Shown in pieces: positions 15,390 through 22,691 of a stretch of 23,418 nucleotides of DNA. Every line of letters starts with the position of its first letter. The stretch's first letter is position 1. Source of the DNA: an uncultured Eubacteriales bacterium (GTDB taxonomy: Bacteria > Bacillota > Clostridia > Oscillospirales > Acutalibacteraceae). The stretch is taken from the NCBI GenBank assembly GCA_900540235.1, contig UQEY01000030.1, positions 1 to 23,418 on the forward strand, written 5' to 3'. Both the position numbers and the translations under genes were made by a program. Below the pieces are notes generated by a model that was not told the origin of the DNA, did no database searches, and worked only from the letters and a program-made list of their open reading frames with translations.

Positions 15390-16157
15390 TTATTCTCCTT
15401 TCTTAATCTGACTTGCGATTTGTTCCATAGTAGCGCCTGAAGAAACTTCTTTCTTTTCTTCAATAGGAACCAATCTCGGAACCGTACCGATAACAGGAAT
15501 ATCAAAATCTCTTGTTAAATCGCTTTCGCTCATAATTCTTGTATCAAATAATTCTTTAATAAAGCAAACTGCAAATGCCGCAACAAAAGCAACTGCAAAG
15601 CCGATTAAAATATTTTTCTTCAAATTAGGTGACGACGGCTTAACAGGAACACTTGCGTAGTCGATAACTTCAACGCCGCCGACTTTAAGAACTCTTACAA
15701 TTTCCTGAGGGCTGAGTTCTGCAACGGTATTTGCAATTTCAGCCGCAAGCTCAGGGTTAGTGTTTGTTATGCTAACCTGAAAGGCAAGAGTGTCTTCAAT
15801 AGCGGAGCAAGACATCATCTTCTTGATTTGAGTAGCTGTAAGACCGTTACCGAGTTTATCTGCAACCTTGCTGAGGAAAGTGTTACTTTTTACAACAACT
15901 ATGTATGTGTTAACAAGCTTTTCCGATGCGTCAAGGTCACTTGAAGAAATAGTGCCCGAAGAACCGACAAGGTTGTCGTTATTGTTGTTTACATAAAAGC
16001 TTACGCTTGATGTGTACTTAGGCTTAATCAAAAAGTTTGTTATGCAACCCGAAACAACTGCGCCTATAAGCGCAACGACAATTATGATTGCAATTTTCTT
16101 TTTTAGCATTGCAAATATTTTTCTTAAATCAATTTCAATTTCTTTATTTTCTTCCAT
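15390..16157 (-). CDS. cpsC: Wzz/CpsC-type chain-length and kinase-activating membrane protein
   Basis: A 255-residue polysaccharide co-polymerase. It has membrane helices at about 19-45 and 183-205 around an extracytoplasmic domain (residues 46-182), the standard Wzz topology. IDLRKIFAMLKKK, the PKYTSSVSFYV start of the outer domain, and PVKPSSPNLKKN before helix two are typical. The short cytoplasmic end (from 206, with FDIPVIGTVPRL) is the part that activates CpsD. Ribosome site GGAGG lies 6 bases before ATG. It is the first gene of the EPS operon and starts about 40 bases after the predicted transcription start. Confidence 0.94.
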   Translation of the reverse strand: MEENKEIEIDLRKIFAMLKKKIAIIIVVALIGAVVSGCITNFLIKPKYTSSVSFYVNNNNDNLVGSSGTISSSDLDASEKLVNTYIVVVKSNTFLSKVADKLGNGLTATQIKKMMSCSAIEDTLAFQVSITNTNPELAAEIANTVAELSPQEIVRVLKVGGVEVIDYASVPVKPSSPNLKKNILIGFAVAFVAAFAVCFIKELFDTRIMSESDLTRDFDIPVIGTVPRLVPIEEKKEVSSGATMEQIASQIKKGE

Positions 16158-16205
16158 ACATACCTCCGAATATAATTAATTAACTTTAAAATAATATATA
16201 AATAT

Positions 16206-16234
16206 ATTATATCAACACTGTTAACACTTGTCAA
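16206..16234 (-). promoter_or_regulatory. Consensus promoter of the EPS operon
   Basis: On the minus strand TTGACA (16229-16234) and TATAAT (16206-16211) are separated by exactly 17 bases: a perfect sigma-A promoter. The spacer contains the 8-base palindrome TGTTAACA (16219-16226) and two direct copies of AGTGTT spaced by three bases, a candidate operator. Transcription should begin near 16199. Confidence 0.85.
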
Positions 16235-16281
16235 ACGAAATACTTACCAAAATATGTACTCTCTTTTTATATATAATATAT

Positions 16282-16314
16282 AAAAAGCAGACGGCCCGTG
16301 AAAAGACCGCCTGC
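16282..16314 (-). terminator. Terminator after the Dabb gene
   Basis: A 10-bp stem with two G-U pairs (16287-16296 with 16305-16314) is followed, on the minus strand, by TTTTT (16286-16282). It lies 14 bases past the stop of the Dabb gene and upstream of the EPS promoter, so it separates the two units. Confidence 0.75.
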
Positions 16315-16327
16315 AAGTTAAATCAAA

Positions 16328-16618
16328 TTATAATTCGTAATCAATCGCTACCGAAGTTTCAGCAACCGAGTGCATATGCTTTTTAACTACCGAACAATGA
16401 TATTCGTCCTTTTGGTACTCGTCAAGCGCTTTTGCATCGTCAAGAGTAACTTGCAAAATGATGTCGTATGAACGGGGTGAATGAAGAAAGTCAACACCTA
16501 CCTCAATACTGCGAAGAAGAGGTACATTGCCGTCCATTGATTTTAAAATATTTGCTGCCTTTTCACATTCTTCCAAGCTGTTATCTTTAAGCTTGAAACA
16601 TACAATATGCTTAATCAT
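16328..16618 (-). CDS. Dabb-family (dimeric alpha/beta barrel) protein
   Basis: A 96-residue ferredoxin-like protein of the stress-responsive A/B barrel (Dabb) family. The start MIKHIVCFKLKD, the middle IEVGVDFLHSPRSYDIILQ, then DEYQKDEYHCSVVKKHM are typical. These proteins form dimers; some are small enzymes, but in Firmicutes the function is mostly unknown. GGAGAAC precedes ATG. The gene follows rny on the same strand but the rny terminator lies between, so it may be expressed by readthrough or by a promoter I could not identify. Confidence 0.85.
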   Translation of the reverse strand: MIKHIVCFKLKDNSLEECEKAANILKSMDGNVPLLRSIEVGVDFLHSPRSYDIILQVTLDDAKALDEYQKDEYHCSVVKKHMHSVAETSVAIDYEL

Positions 16619-16671
16619 AACTGTTCTCCTTTGAAAAAAATAGTCTTTTATGTCGAAAGAATTATAAAAAA

Positions 16672-16697
16672 AGAAGCCAACTTAAAAAGCGGCTTCT
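16672..16697 (-). terminator. Terminator of rny
   Basis: AGAAGCC/GGCTTCT stem (16672-16678 with 16691-16697), followed on the minus strand by a run of T after 16671. It is 7 bases past the rny stop codon. Confidence 0.75.
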
Positions 16698-16703
16698 AAT
16701 TTC

Positions 16704-18260
16704 TTATTTTGCTATATCCGAAGCTCTTGATTCTCTGATAATATTAACCTTAATCTGTCCCGGATATTCCATTTCGCTTTCGATCTTCTGCGCAATTTCA
16801 TGAGCGATATAAGGCATTCTTGCATCGTTGATAATTTCAGGCTTAACCATAACCCTGACTTCACGACCTGCCTGAATTGCATATGCTCTTTCTACGCCGT
16901 CAAAGCTTGTGGAAATTTCTTCAAGCTGCTGCAAACGCTTGATATAGTTTTCAATATTTTCTCTTCTTGCACCCGGTCTTGCGGCTGAAACAGCGTCGGC
17001 AGCCTGAACGAGGCAGGCAACAACCGTCTTACATTCAATTTCACCGTGGTGAGCCGCAATGGCGTGAACGATAGCGTCATTTTCTTTATATTTCTTAGCC
17101 CATTCAACACCAAGCGCAATGTGAGAGCCTTCCATTTCATGGTCAAGCGCTTTGCCTATATCGTGCAAAAGACCTGCACGCCTTGCCTGCTTTTCGTCCG
17201 CACCGAGTTCTGCAGCCATAAGACCTGCAATGTACGATACTTCAAGTGAGTGCTTGAGCACACTTTGACCGTAGGAAGTACGATATTTAAGTTTACCGAG
17301 AAGCTTAACAAGTTCAGGATGAATTTGACCGCAATTTGCTGCAAGAACGGCTTTTTCACCCTCTTGCTTAATTGTTGCGTTAACTTCACGGGTTGCTTTG
17401 TCAAAACATTCTTCAATCTTAGTAGGGTGGATACGACCGTCCTGAATAAGATGTTCAAGTGTGAGCCTTGCAATCTCCCTCCTGACAGGGTCAAAAGAAC
17501 TGATTGTAATAGCTTCAGGTGTGTCGTCAATGATGAGTTCAACACCGGTAATAGTTTCGATTGAGCGGATATTTCTGCCCTCACGACCGATAATTCTGCC
17601 CTTCATTTCATCGCTCGGGAGAGCAACAACGGAAACGGTTGTTTCAGCCGTATGGTCTGCCGCACAACGCTGAATTGCAGTAGAGATGATCTCCTTAGCC
17701 AAAACTTCGCTCTGGTCTTTAATCATCTGCTCGTTTTCAAGAATACGCTTGCTTTTTTCAGTGTCTAATTGCTCGTTGAGATTGGCAAGAAGTTGGTCCT
17801 TAGCCTGCTCCTGAGTTAAACCTGAAATGCGTTCAAGCATATCAAACTGGCTTTTCTTGATGCCGTCGATTTCGAGTAGCTTGTCATCAAGCTGTTTCTG
17901 CTTGTGGCTGATATTTTCATTTTTCTTTTCAAGAGAATCTGCTCTTTTGTCAAGATATTCTTCTCTTTGAGTTAAACGATTTTCCTGCTTTTGTACTTCG
18001 CTTCTTCTTTCACGAATTTCCTTGTCCGCATCCGAACGAAGCTTGTGTATTTCGTCTTTTGCTTCAACAAGCCTTGCCCTTTTTGTATTCTCGGCTTCGG
18101 TTAAAGCGTTATTAATAATTGTTGTGGCTTGCTGAGTGGCGGAGCCAATCTCTTTTTCAGTTGTTTTTCTGCGGTGCTCGCCGCCGATAACAAAACCTAA
18201 AACGCCAAAAATTATTGCACATATCAAACCGACGATAATCGGTATAATAACACTACTCAT
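16704..18260 (-). CDS. rny: Ribonuclease Y
   Basis: A 518-residue endoribonuclease that starts mRNA decay in Firmicutes and is anchored to the membrane. Order: one membrane helix (about 4-27), a long charged coiled coil (about 30-200), a KH RNA-binding domain (DEMKGRIIGREGRNIRSIE), and an HD domain with HSLEVSYIAG, LLHDIGKALDHE and IAAHHGEIE giving the metal-binding residues. The length is standard. A full AAGGAGGTG ribosome site stands slightly far (13 bases) from ATG. It has its own promoter (18402-18430) and a leader of about 135 bases. Confidence 0.97.
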   Translation of the reverse strand: MSSVIIPIIVGLICAIIFGVLGFVIGGEHRRKTTEKEIGSATQQATTIINNALTEAENTKRARLVEAKDEIHKLRSDADKEIRERRSEVQKQENRLTQREEYLDKRADSLEKKNENISHKQKQLDDKLLEIDGIKKSQFDMLERISGLTQEQAKDQLLANLNEQLDTEKSKRILENEQMIKDQSEVLAKEIISTAIQRCAADHTAETTVSVVALPSDEMKGRIIGREGRNIRSIETITGVELIIDDTPEAITISSFDPVRREIARLTLEHLIQDGRIHPTKIEECFDKATREVNATIKQEGEKAVLAANCGQIHPELVKLLGKLKYRTSYGQSVLKHSLEVSYIAGLMAAELGADEKQARRAGLLHDIGKALDHEMEGSHIALGVEWAKKYKENDAIVHAIAAHHGEIECKTVVACLVQAADAVSAARPGARRENIENYIKRLQQLEEISTSFDGVERAYAIQAGREVRVMVKPEIINDARMPYIAHEIAQKIESEMEYPGQIKVNIIRESRASDIAK

Positions 18261-18401
18261 TTATCAAACAGCACCTCCTTCTTTTGTTAATTTTAATTTC
18301 ATTATTTCTCGAAATTTACCATCAGAAAAGGTACAGTTTATAATGCAAATTTTACTAAAAGTCATACAAAAAAACATAACAATATGTAAAACTTATCTAA
18401 T

Positions 18402-18430
18402 AATATACACCTATATCTTGTATCTGTCAA
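18402..18430 (-). promoter_or_regulatory. Promoter of rny
   Basis: On the minus strand TTGACA (18425-18430), 17 bases, TATATT (18402-18407). It is divergent from the thrS promoter. The 135-base leader between it and the rny start is A/T-rich and shows no clear hairpin or riboswitch. Confidence 0.7.
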
Positions 18431-18525
18431 GGTTAAATAAAACAAAAATATACATATTGTTAATTCAAAAAATACCCAAAGTGTGAAAAAAGTGAGTGTT
18501 TATGCGATATTGGAATAAAAATGTG

Positions 18526-18554
18526 TTGACAATATTTTTTTTTAGTGTTAGAAT
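18526..18554 (+). promoter_or_regulatory. Promoter of the thrS T-box unit
   Basis: TTGACA (18526-18531), a 17-base spacer and TAGAAT (18549-18554), giving a start near 18561, right before the T-box stem I. Confidence 0.85.
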
Positions 18555-18560
18555 GAACTC

Positions 18561-18777
18561 AAATCGATGAGAAGGACATGATTTGCTTTTCAACGGCATG
18601 CAGAGAGTGTGCGTTTGGTGAAAGTACACAGTCGCAAAGCATTTTACCGCCTTTGAGTGCCGTTAATACCGGTCGGTTGCTCCCGTTACAGAGCTAATGA
18701 GTGGCATATTTTTTATGCAATTCAGGTGGAACAGTGGATTATTATTCACCCTGATTTTTTATCAGGGTGATTTTTTT
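18561..18777 (+). ncRNA. T-box leader, threonine specifier (ACC)
   Basis: A tRNA-sensing riboswitch that lets thrS be read when uncharged tRNA-Thr accumulates. Stem I: 18592-18598 pairs with 18658-18664 and encloses the CAGAGAG and GGTGAAAG motifs; ACC at 18646-18648 stands four bases before TTGAG, the usual specifier place. Stem III is 18704-18708 with 18714-18718. The T-box sequence is AGGTGGAACAGTGG (18724-18737), a variant of AGGGTGGNACCGCG. CAGGTG (18723-18728) can pair with CACCCTG (18747-18753) to form the antiterminator, against the terminator below. Confidence 0.92.
18746..18777 (+). terminator. T-box regulatory terminator
   Basis: A perfect 10-bp stem (18746-18755 with 18761-18770) followed by seven T. 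It ends transcription when tRNA-Thr is charged; its 5' arm is shared with the antiterminator. Confidence 0.9.
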
Positions 18778-18797
18778 ATTTTTAGGAGGGAAATATT

Positions 18798-20747
18798 ATG
18801 ATTATTAAGTTGAAAGACGGCAGTGTTAAGGAGTACGGCGCACCTACCACCGCTGCCGAGATTACTAAAGACATTTCAATGGGTCTTTACAGAAACGCTT
18901 GCGCAGTTCTTATTGACGGTAAGGTGGCAGACCTTCGCACAACAGTTGAAAACGATTGCAATTTTGAAGTTCTTACATTTGATGACGAGGACGGCAAAAA
19001 GGCATTCAACCATACAGCATCTCATGTTATGGCTCAGGCTGTTAAAAGGCTTTATCCAAATGCTAAGCTTACTATCGGTCCTGCTATAGAAAACGGTTTT
19101 TATTACGATTTTGATATTGACGCACATTTTACTCAGGATGACCTTGATAAGATAGAAAAAGAAATGAAAGCTATTATTAAGGAAAATTATCCTATTGAAA
19201 AGTTTGAACTTCCTGTTGACGAAGCAATTAAACTTATGGAAGAAAAGGATGAGCCTTACAAGGTTGAACTTATCAATGAGCACGCAGCTAAAGGCGAACC
19301 TATCAGCTTCTATAAGCAGGGCGAGTTTACCGAGCTTTGCGCAGGTCCTCATATCCCTGAGATGAAAGTTATTAAGGCATTTAAGCTTACTAACTGTACA
19401 GGTGCATATTGGCGTGGCGATGAAAAGAATAAAATGCTTTGCCGTGTTTACGGTATCGCTTTTCCGAAAGCTTCAATGCTTGAAGAATATCTTAATATGC
19501 TTGAAGAAGCTAAGAAGCGTGACCACAACAAACTCGGCCGTGAGCTTGAACTTTTCACAACAGTTGACTATATCGGTCAGGGTTTGCCTATTCTTTTGCC
19601 AAAGGGTACAAAGATTATCCAAATTCTTCAGCGTTTTGTTGAAGACGAAGAAGCAAAGAGAGGCTGGCAGCTTACAAAAACTCCTCTTATGGCTAAATCT
19701 GACCTTTACAAAATTTCGGGTCACTGGGACCACTACAAGGAAGGTATGTTCGTTTTAGGCGACGAGGAAAAGGATAAGGAAGTATTTGCACTTCGCCCTA
19801 TGACTTGTCCGTTCCAATATCAGGCTTATCTTAACAGAGCCCGTTCTTATCGTGATTTGCCGCTCAGATATGATGAAACTTCTACTCTTTTCCGTAATGA
19901 AGCTTCAGGCGAAATGCACGGTCTTATTCGTGTTCGTCAGTTCACAATCAGTGAGGGTCACCTTATGTGTACTCCTGAGCAGCTTGAAGATGAATTCAGA
20001 AGTTGCCTTGAACTTGCAACATTTATGCTTAAAACTCTCGGTCTTTATGAGGACGCCTCATTTAGATTTTCTCAGTGGGACCCTAACGACCGTGAAAAGT
20101 ATATCGGTACCGAGGAACAGTGGGATGAAGCTCAGTCAAAGATGAAAAATATTCTTGACGACCTCGGCGTTGATTACAAAATCGGTATCGGCGAGGCTGC
20201 ATTCTACGGTCCTAAGCTTGATATTCAAATTAGAAATGTATACGGTAAGGAAGATACGCTTATCACAATTCAAATTGACCAAATGCTTGCTGAAAAATTC
20301 GGCATGGAATATGTTGACAAGGACGGCACAAAGAAAAATCCTTATATTATTCACAGAACTTCAATCGGCTGCTATGAGCGTACACTTGCTTATCTTATTG
20401 AAAAATATGCCGGCGCATTCCCGACTTGGCTTGCTCCTGTTCAGGTTAAGCTTCTTCCTATTGCAGACCGTCATTATGACTATCTTGCAGAAGTTAAAAA
20501 GCAACTTGAAGCTAAGGGTATTCGCTGTGAGATTGACGACAGAAGTGAAAAAATCGGTTTCAAGATTCGTCAGGCTCAGCTTGAAAAAGTACCTTATATG
20601 CTCCTTGCAGGCGATAAGGATATTGAAAATAATACAGTATCGCTTCGTACCCGTTCAGGCGGTGACAAGGGCGCAATGACTGTTGACGAATTTGTTGAAA
20701 AAATTCTTGCAGAAGTTGATTCAAAGTCACTTGAACTTACAATGTAA
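18798..20747 (+). CDS. thrS: Threonyl-tRNA synthetase
   Basis: A 649-residue class II aminoacyl-tRNA synthetase, full length. N-terminal TGS domain (1-60), editing domain with HTASHVMAQ (HxxxH) and the CAGPHI zinc-type site, catalytic core with MTCPFQYQ, YDETSTLFRNEASG and HGLIRVRQFTISEGH, later HRTSIGCYERTLAYLIE, and an anticodon-binding C-terminal domain (from about 540, VQVKLLPIADRHYDYL). It joins threonine to tRNA-Thr. AGGAGG lies just before ATG. Expression is controlled by the T-box leader directly upstream. Confidence 0.98.
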   Translation: MIIKLKDGSVKEYGAPTTAAEITKDISMGLYRNACAVLIDGKVADLRTTVENDCNFEVLTFDDEDGKKAFNHTASHVMAQAVKRLYPNAKLTIGPAIENGFYYDFDIDAHFTQDDLDKIEKEMKAIIKENYPIEKFELPVDEAIKLMEEKDEPYKVELINEHAAKGEPISFYKQGEFTELCAGPHIPEMKVIKAFKLTNCTGAYWRGDEKNKMLCRVYGIAFPKASMLEEYLNMLEEAKKRDHNKLGRELELFTTVDYIGQGLPILLPKGTKIIQILQRFVEDEEAKRGWQLTKTPLMAKSDLYKISGHWDHYKEGMFVLGDEEKDKEVFALRPMTCPFQYQAYLNRARSYRDLPLRYDETSTLFRNEASGEMHGLIRVRQFTISEGHLMCTPEQLEDEFRSCLELATFMLKTLGLYEDASFRFSQWDPNDREKYIGTEEQWDEAQSKMKNILDDLGVDYKIGIGEAAFYGPKLDIQIRNVYGKEDTLITIQIDQMLAEKFGMEYVDKDGTKKNPYIIHRTSIGCYERTLAYLIEKYAGAFPTWLAPVQVKLLPIADRHYDYLAEVKKQLEAKGIRCEIDDRSEKIGFKIRQAQLEKVPYMLLAGDKDIENNTVSLRTRSGGDKGAMTVDEFVEKILAEVDSKSLELTM

Positions 20748-20760
20748 TTTTTGTTATAAT
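20731..20760 (+). promoter_or_regulatory. Possible promoter for the DUF4186 gene
   Basis: TTGAAC (20731-20736), 18 bases, TATAAT (20755-20760), lying across the end of thrS. It would start transcription inside the hairpin that follows. Confidence 0.45.
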
Positions 20761-20795
20761 AAGGCTGTTCGAGCAATCGGGCAGTCTTATTTTCT
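20758..20795 (+). terminator. Terminator of thrS
   Basis: A 10-bp stem with one G-U pair (20758-20767 with 20782-20791) followed by TTTTC, 10 bases after the thrS stop. Confidence 0.65.
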
Positions 20796-20806
20796 TAGGT
20801 GGTATT

Positions 20807-21175
20807 ATGCAAACGGTTGACGATGCGCTTGAAAAGCTTTCAAAATCAAAATTTCGCTCGTCTTTTCATTTAAAGCAAAAGGATATTGACTATATTGATG
20901 AAAAGGGTATGGAAAAAATAAGAAGCCACGCAAATGATTTTATAAAGAAAAATCTTGCGCCTGCATTTATTCCGAATGACGGCAAGCAAACTCCGATGAA
21001 AAATCATCCTGTTTTTATCGCTCAGCACGCTTGTGCCTGTTGTTGTCGCAGTTGCCTTGAAAAGTGGTACAAAGTGCCGAAGGGCAGGGAACTCACCGAA
21101 GTTCAGCAGGAAAAAATAGTCAATCTTCTTATGGCTTGGATAGAAAAAGAATATGAAAATTATAAAGGACACTGA
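20807..21175 (+). CDS. DUF4186 family protein
   Basis: A 122-residue protein that I recognise as DUF4186: FRSSFHLKQKDIDYIDEKG, then APAFIPNDGKQTPMKNHPVF, IAQHACACCCRSCLEKWY, and a C-terminal WIEKEYE. The CACCCRSC cluster suggests a metal site, but no function is known for the family. AGGTGG lies before ATG. It lies on the same strand as thrS with a hairpin between, and it ends at a hairpin shared with the convergent methyltransferase gene. Confidence 0.85.
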   Translation: MQTVDDALEKLSKSKFRSSFHLKQKDIDYIDEKGMEKIRSHANDFIKKNLAPAFIPNDGKQTPMKNHPVFIAQHACACCCRSCLEKWYKVPKGRELTEVQQEKIVNLLMAWIEKEYENYKGH

Positions 21176-21193
21176 AACAAATCAGTGCCCTTT
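21164..21193. terminator. Shared terminator between convergent genes
   Basis: AAAGGACACTGA (21164-21175) pairs with 21182-21193, with one A-C mismatch and a 6-base loop. It overlaps the DUF4186 stop codon and lies 5 bases from the methyltransferase stop; A/T runs on both sides allow action in both directions. Confidence 0.65.
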
Positions 21194-21197
21194 AACT

Positions 21198-21965
21198 TTA
21201 TTTATGCGCCGTAAAAAATACTCTCGGCATTTTTAAAATTATGTTTCCGTTTTGCTGTGCAGGGTATGTGTTTTTGATAATACAGAGCAAATCGGCTATG
21301 AATTCATCTTTTTCTTCTTCGCTTTCAAGCGCTTGCAAATACGGTCTTAAACCGCTTCCCTTGTACCACTCAATCACGCCCATATGCGATGAAACGGTGT
21401 GATAATATGTTGTGTCCCAAATGTCAAAGTCAAAACCGAGTTCACCCAAAAGGTCATAATATTCTTCCGGCAAAAGGTTGTGAAAATTTTTGATTGACTT
21501 CAAATTTGTCCACTTTTCGTCAACCAGCTTATAAAGTATTTTGTAAAACGGAGCATTTTGAATGAAAGGTATTTGAACCGCAAGAGTACCGTTTTTATTT
21601 AGCTTATTTTTGCAAGCGGTTAAAAGTTCTCTTTGCTCCGGTATCCAATGAATACAGGCGTTTGAAAAAATCAAATCAAACTTGCCGTCAATGTTTTTGA
21701 GCCCTTGCGGCAAAAAGCATTTTTCAAATTTAAGGTCAGGGTGCTCATTTCTCGCTTTTTCAAGCATATTTTCCGATGCGTCAACACCGATGATTTCAGC
21801 GTTGTTGAATCTGTTTCTAAGCGCCTGCGTGCTGTTTCCCGGTCCGCAACCGAGGTCAAGTATGCGACCGGGTTTAATGTCGCAAAGCCTTGCAATAAGG
21901 TCCTTTGACGGTTGCGTTCTCTCTTTTGCAAATTTCATATATTGATTAGAATTCCAATCAGACAT
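21198..21965 (-). CDS. Trans-aconitate methyltransferase-like (Tam) SAM-dependent methyltransferase
   Basis: A 255-residue class I methyltransferase. Motif I ILDLGCGPGNSTQAL binds SAM, VDASENMLEKA is the acidic loop after strand 2, FDLIFSNACIHWIPE is motif IV, and the N-terminal WNSNQYMKFAKERTQPSKDL is the Tam pattern. Tam methylates trans-aconitate, an inhibitor formed from cis-aconitate; some relatives have other substrates. I start at ATG 21965 (MSDWNSNQY), as in relatives; a GTG at 21974 is the longer option. It follows the uracil-DNA glycosylase by 44 bases, probably as one transcript. Confidence 0.85.
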   Translation of the reverse strand: MSDWNSNQYMKFAKERTQPSKDLIARLCDIKPGRILDLGCGPGNSTQALRNRFNNAEIIGVDASENMLEKARNEHPDLKFEKCFLPQGLKNIDGKFDLIFSNACIHWIPEQRELLTACKNKLNKNGTLAVQIPFIQNAPFYKILYKLVDEKWTNLKSIKNFHNLLPEEYYDLLGELGFDFDIWDTTYYHTVSSHMGVIEWYKGSGLRPYLQALESEEEKDEFIADLLCIIKNTYPAQQNGNIILKMPRVFFTAHK

Positions 21966-22009
21966 AAATATCACTTACTTTCCGCTTTTGATTATAACAG
22001 ACATCAATT

Positions 22010-22573
22010 TTATATTTCTATACCGAGTTCGTTAATCTTATCCCTGAGCGCCAGCCAATCGGCGAAAGCAAGTTCTTTATTATTCGGGTTGCGCAAGATT
22101 GCGGCAGGGTGGTATGTGCCCATAAAGAGCGTACCGTTTTTATCAATAAACTGACCGTGCTGCTGAGTAACTTTAAAGTTTTTGTCAATTAGCCTCTGAG
22201 CCGAAATTCTGCCTACGCAAACAATGATTTTAGGCTTAATAATTTTGAACTGTTCCCTAAGCCAGTTGATGCACATATCCTGTTCCTCCGGCTTTGGGTC
22301 ACGATTTTTAGGCGGACGGCACTTAACCATATTTGCGATATAAACATTTTTATCCCTGGAAAGGTCAACGCTTGCAAGGAATTTATCAAGAAGCTGACCC
22401 GACCTGCCAACAAACGGCTGACCCTGCAAGTCCTCGTTTTCGCCCGGTCCTTCACCGATAAGCATAATGTCGGCATCTTTTTTGCCCACGCCGAAAACAA
22501 GGTTTGTTCTGCCCTCGCACAAGTCACATTTTGTGCAATTTTTACATTTAATTTCAAGTTCGTCTAATGTCAT
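22010..22573 (-). CDS. Family 4 (iron-sulfur) uracil-DNA glycosylase
   Basis: A 187-residue DNA repair enzyme that removes uracil. GEGPGENEDLQGQPFVG (40-56) is the catalytic/base-binding motif of family 4/5-like UDGs, YHPAAILRN has His155, and four Cys are placed as [4Fe-4S] ligands: Cys13 and Cys16 in the N-terminus (Cys10 and Cys19 are also near), Cys85 in NMVKCRPP and Cys101. It starts 18 bases or less after its promoter and shares the divergent control region with pduL. Confidence 0.92.
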   Translation of the reverse strand: MTLDELEIKCKNCTKCDLCEGRTNLVFGVGKKDADIMLIGEGPGENEDLQGQPFVGRSGQLLDKFLASVDLSRDKNVYIANMVKCRPPKNRDPKPEEQDMCINWLREQFKIIKPKIIVCVGRISAQRLIDKNFKVTQQHGQFIDKNGTLFMGTYHPAAILRNPNNKELAFADWLALRDKINELGIEI

Positions 22574-22590
22574 TTTTCATCACCACGGCT

Positions 22591-22619
22591 ATTATATCAA
22601 ATTTATGGTTGAAATACAA
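22591..22619 (-). promoter_or_regulatory. Promoter of the uracil-DNA glycosylase gene
   Basis: On the minus strand TTGTAT (22614-22619), 17 bases, TATAAT (22591-22596). Its -35 box overlaps the -35 box of the pduL promoter by one base. Confidence 0.7.
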
Positions 22620-22637
22620 CGAAAATAGGTATAAAAT
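22609..22637 (+). promoter_or_regulatory. Promoter of pduL
   Basis: TTGAAA (22609-22614), 17 bases, TAAAAT (22632-22637). A small hairpin GCACC-TGTC-GGTGC (22653-22666) is in the leader, and AAGGAG (22678-22683) precedes the ATG at 22692. Confidence 0.65.
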
Positions 22638-22691
22638 ATATATGATAAAAATGCACCTGTCGGTGCGTGTATGATTTAAGGAGATTTACAT

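Noticed and set aside
18136..18486. Plus-strand 116-residue frame
   Set aside because: Antisense to the start of rny and across its promoter; low-complexity A/T-derived residues in the second half.
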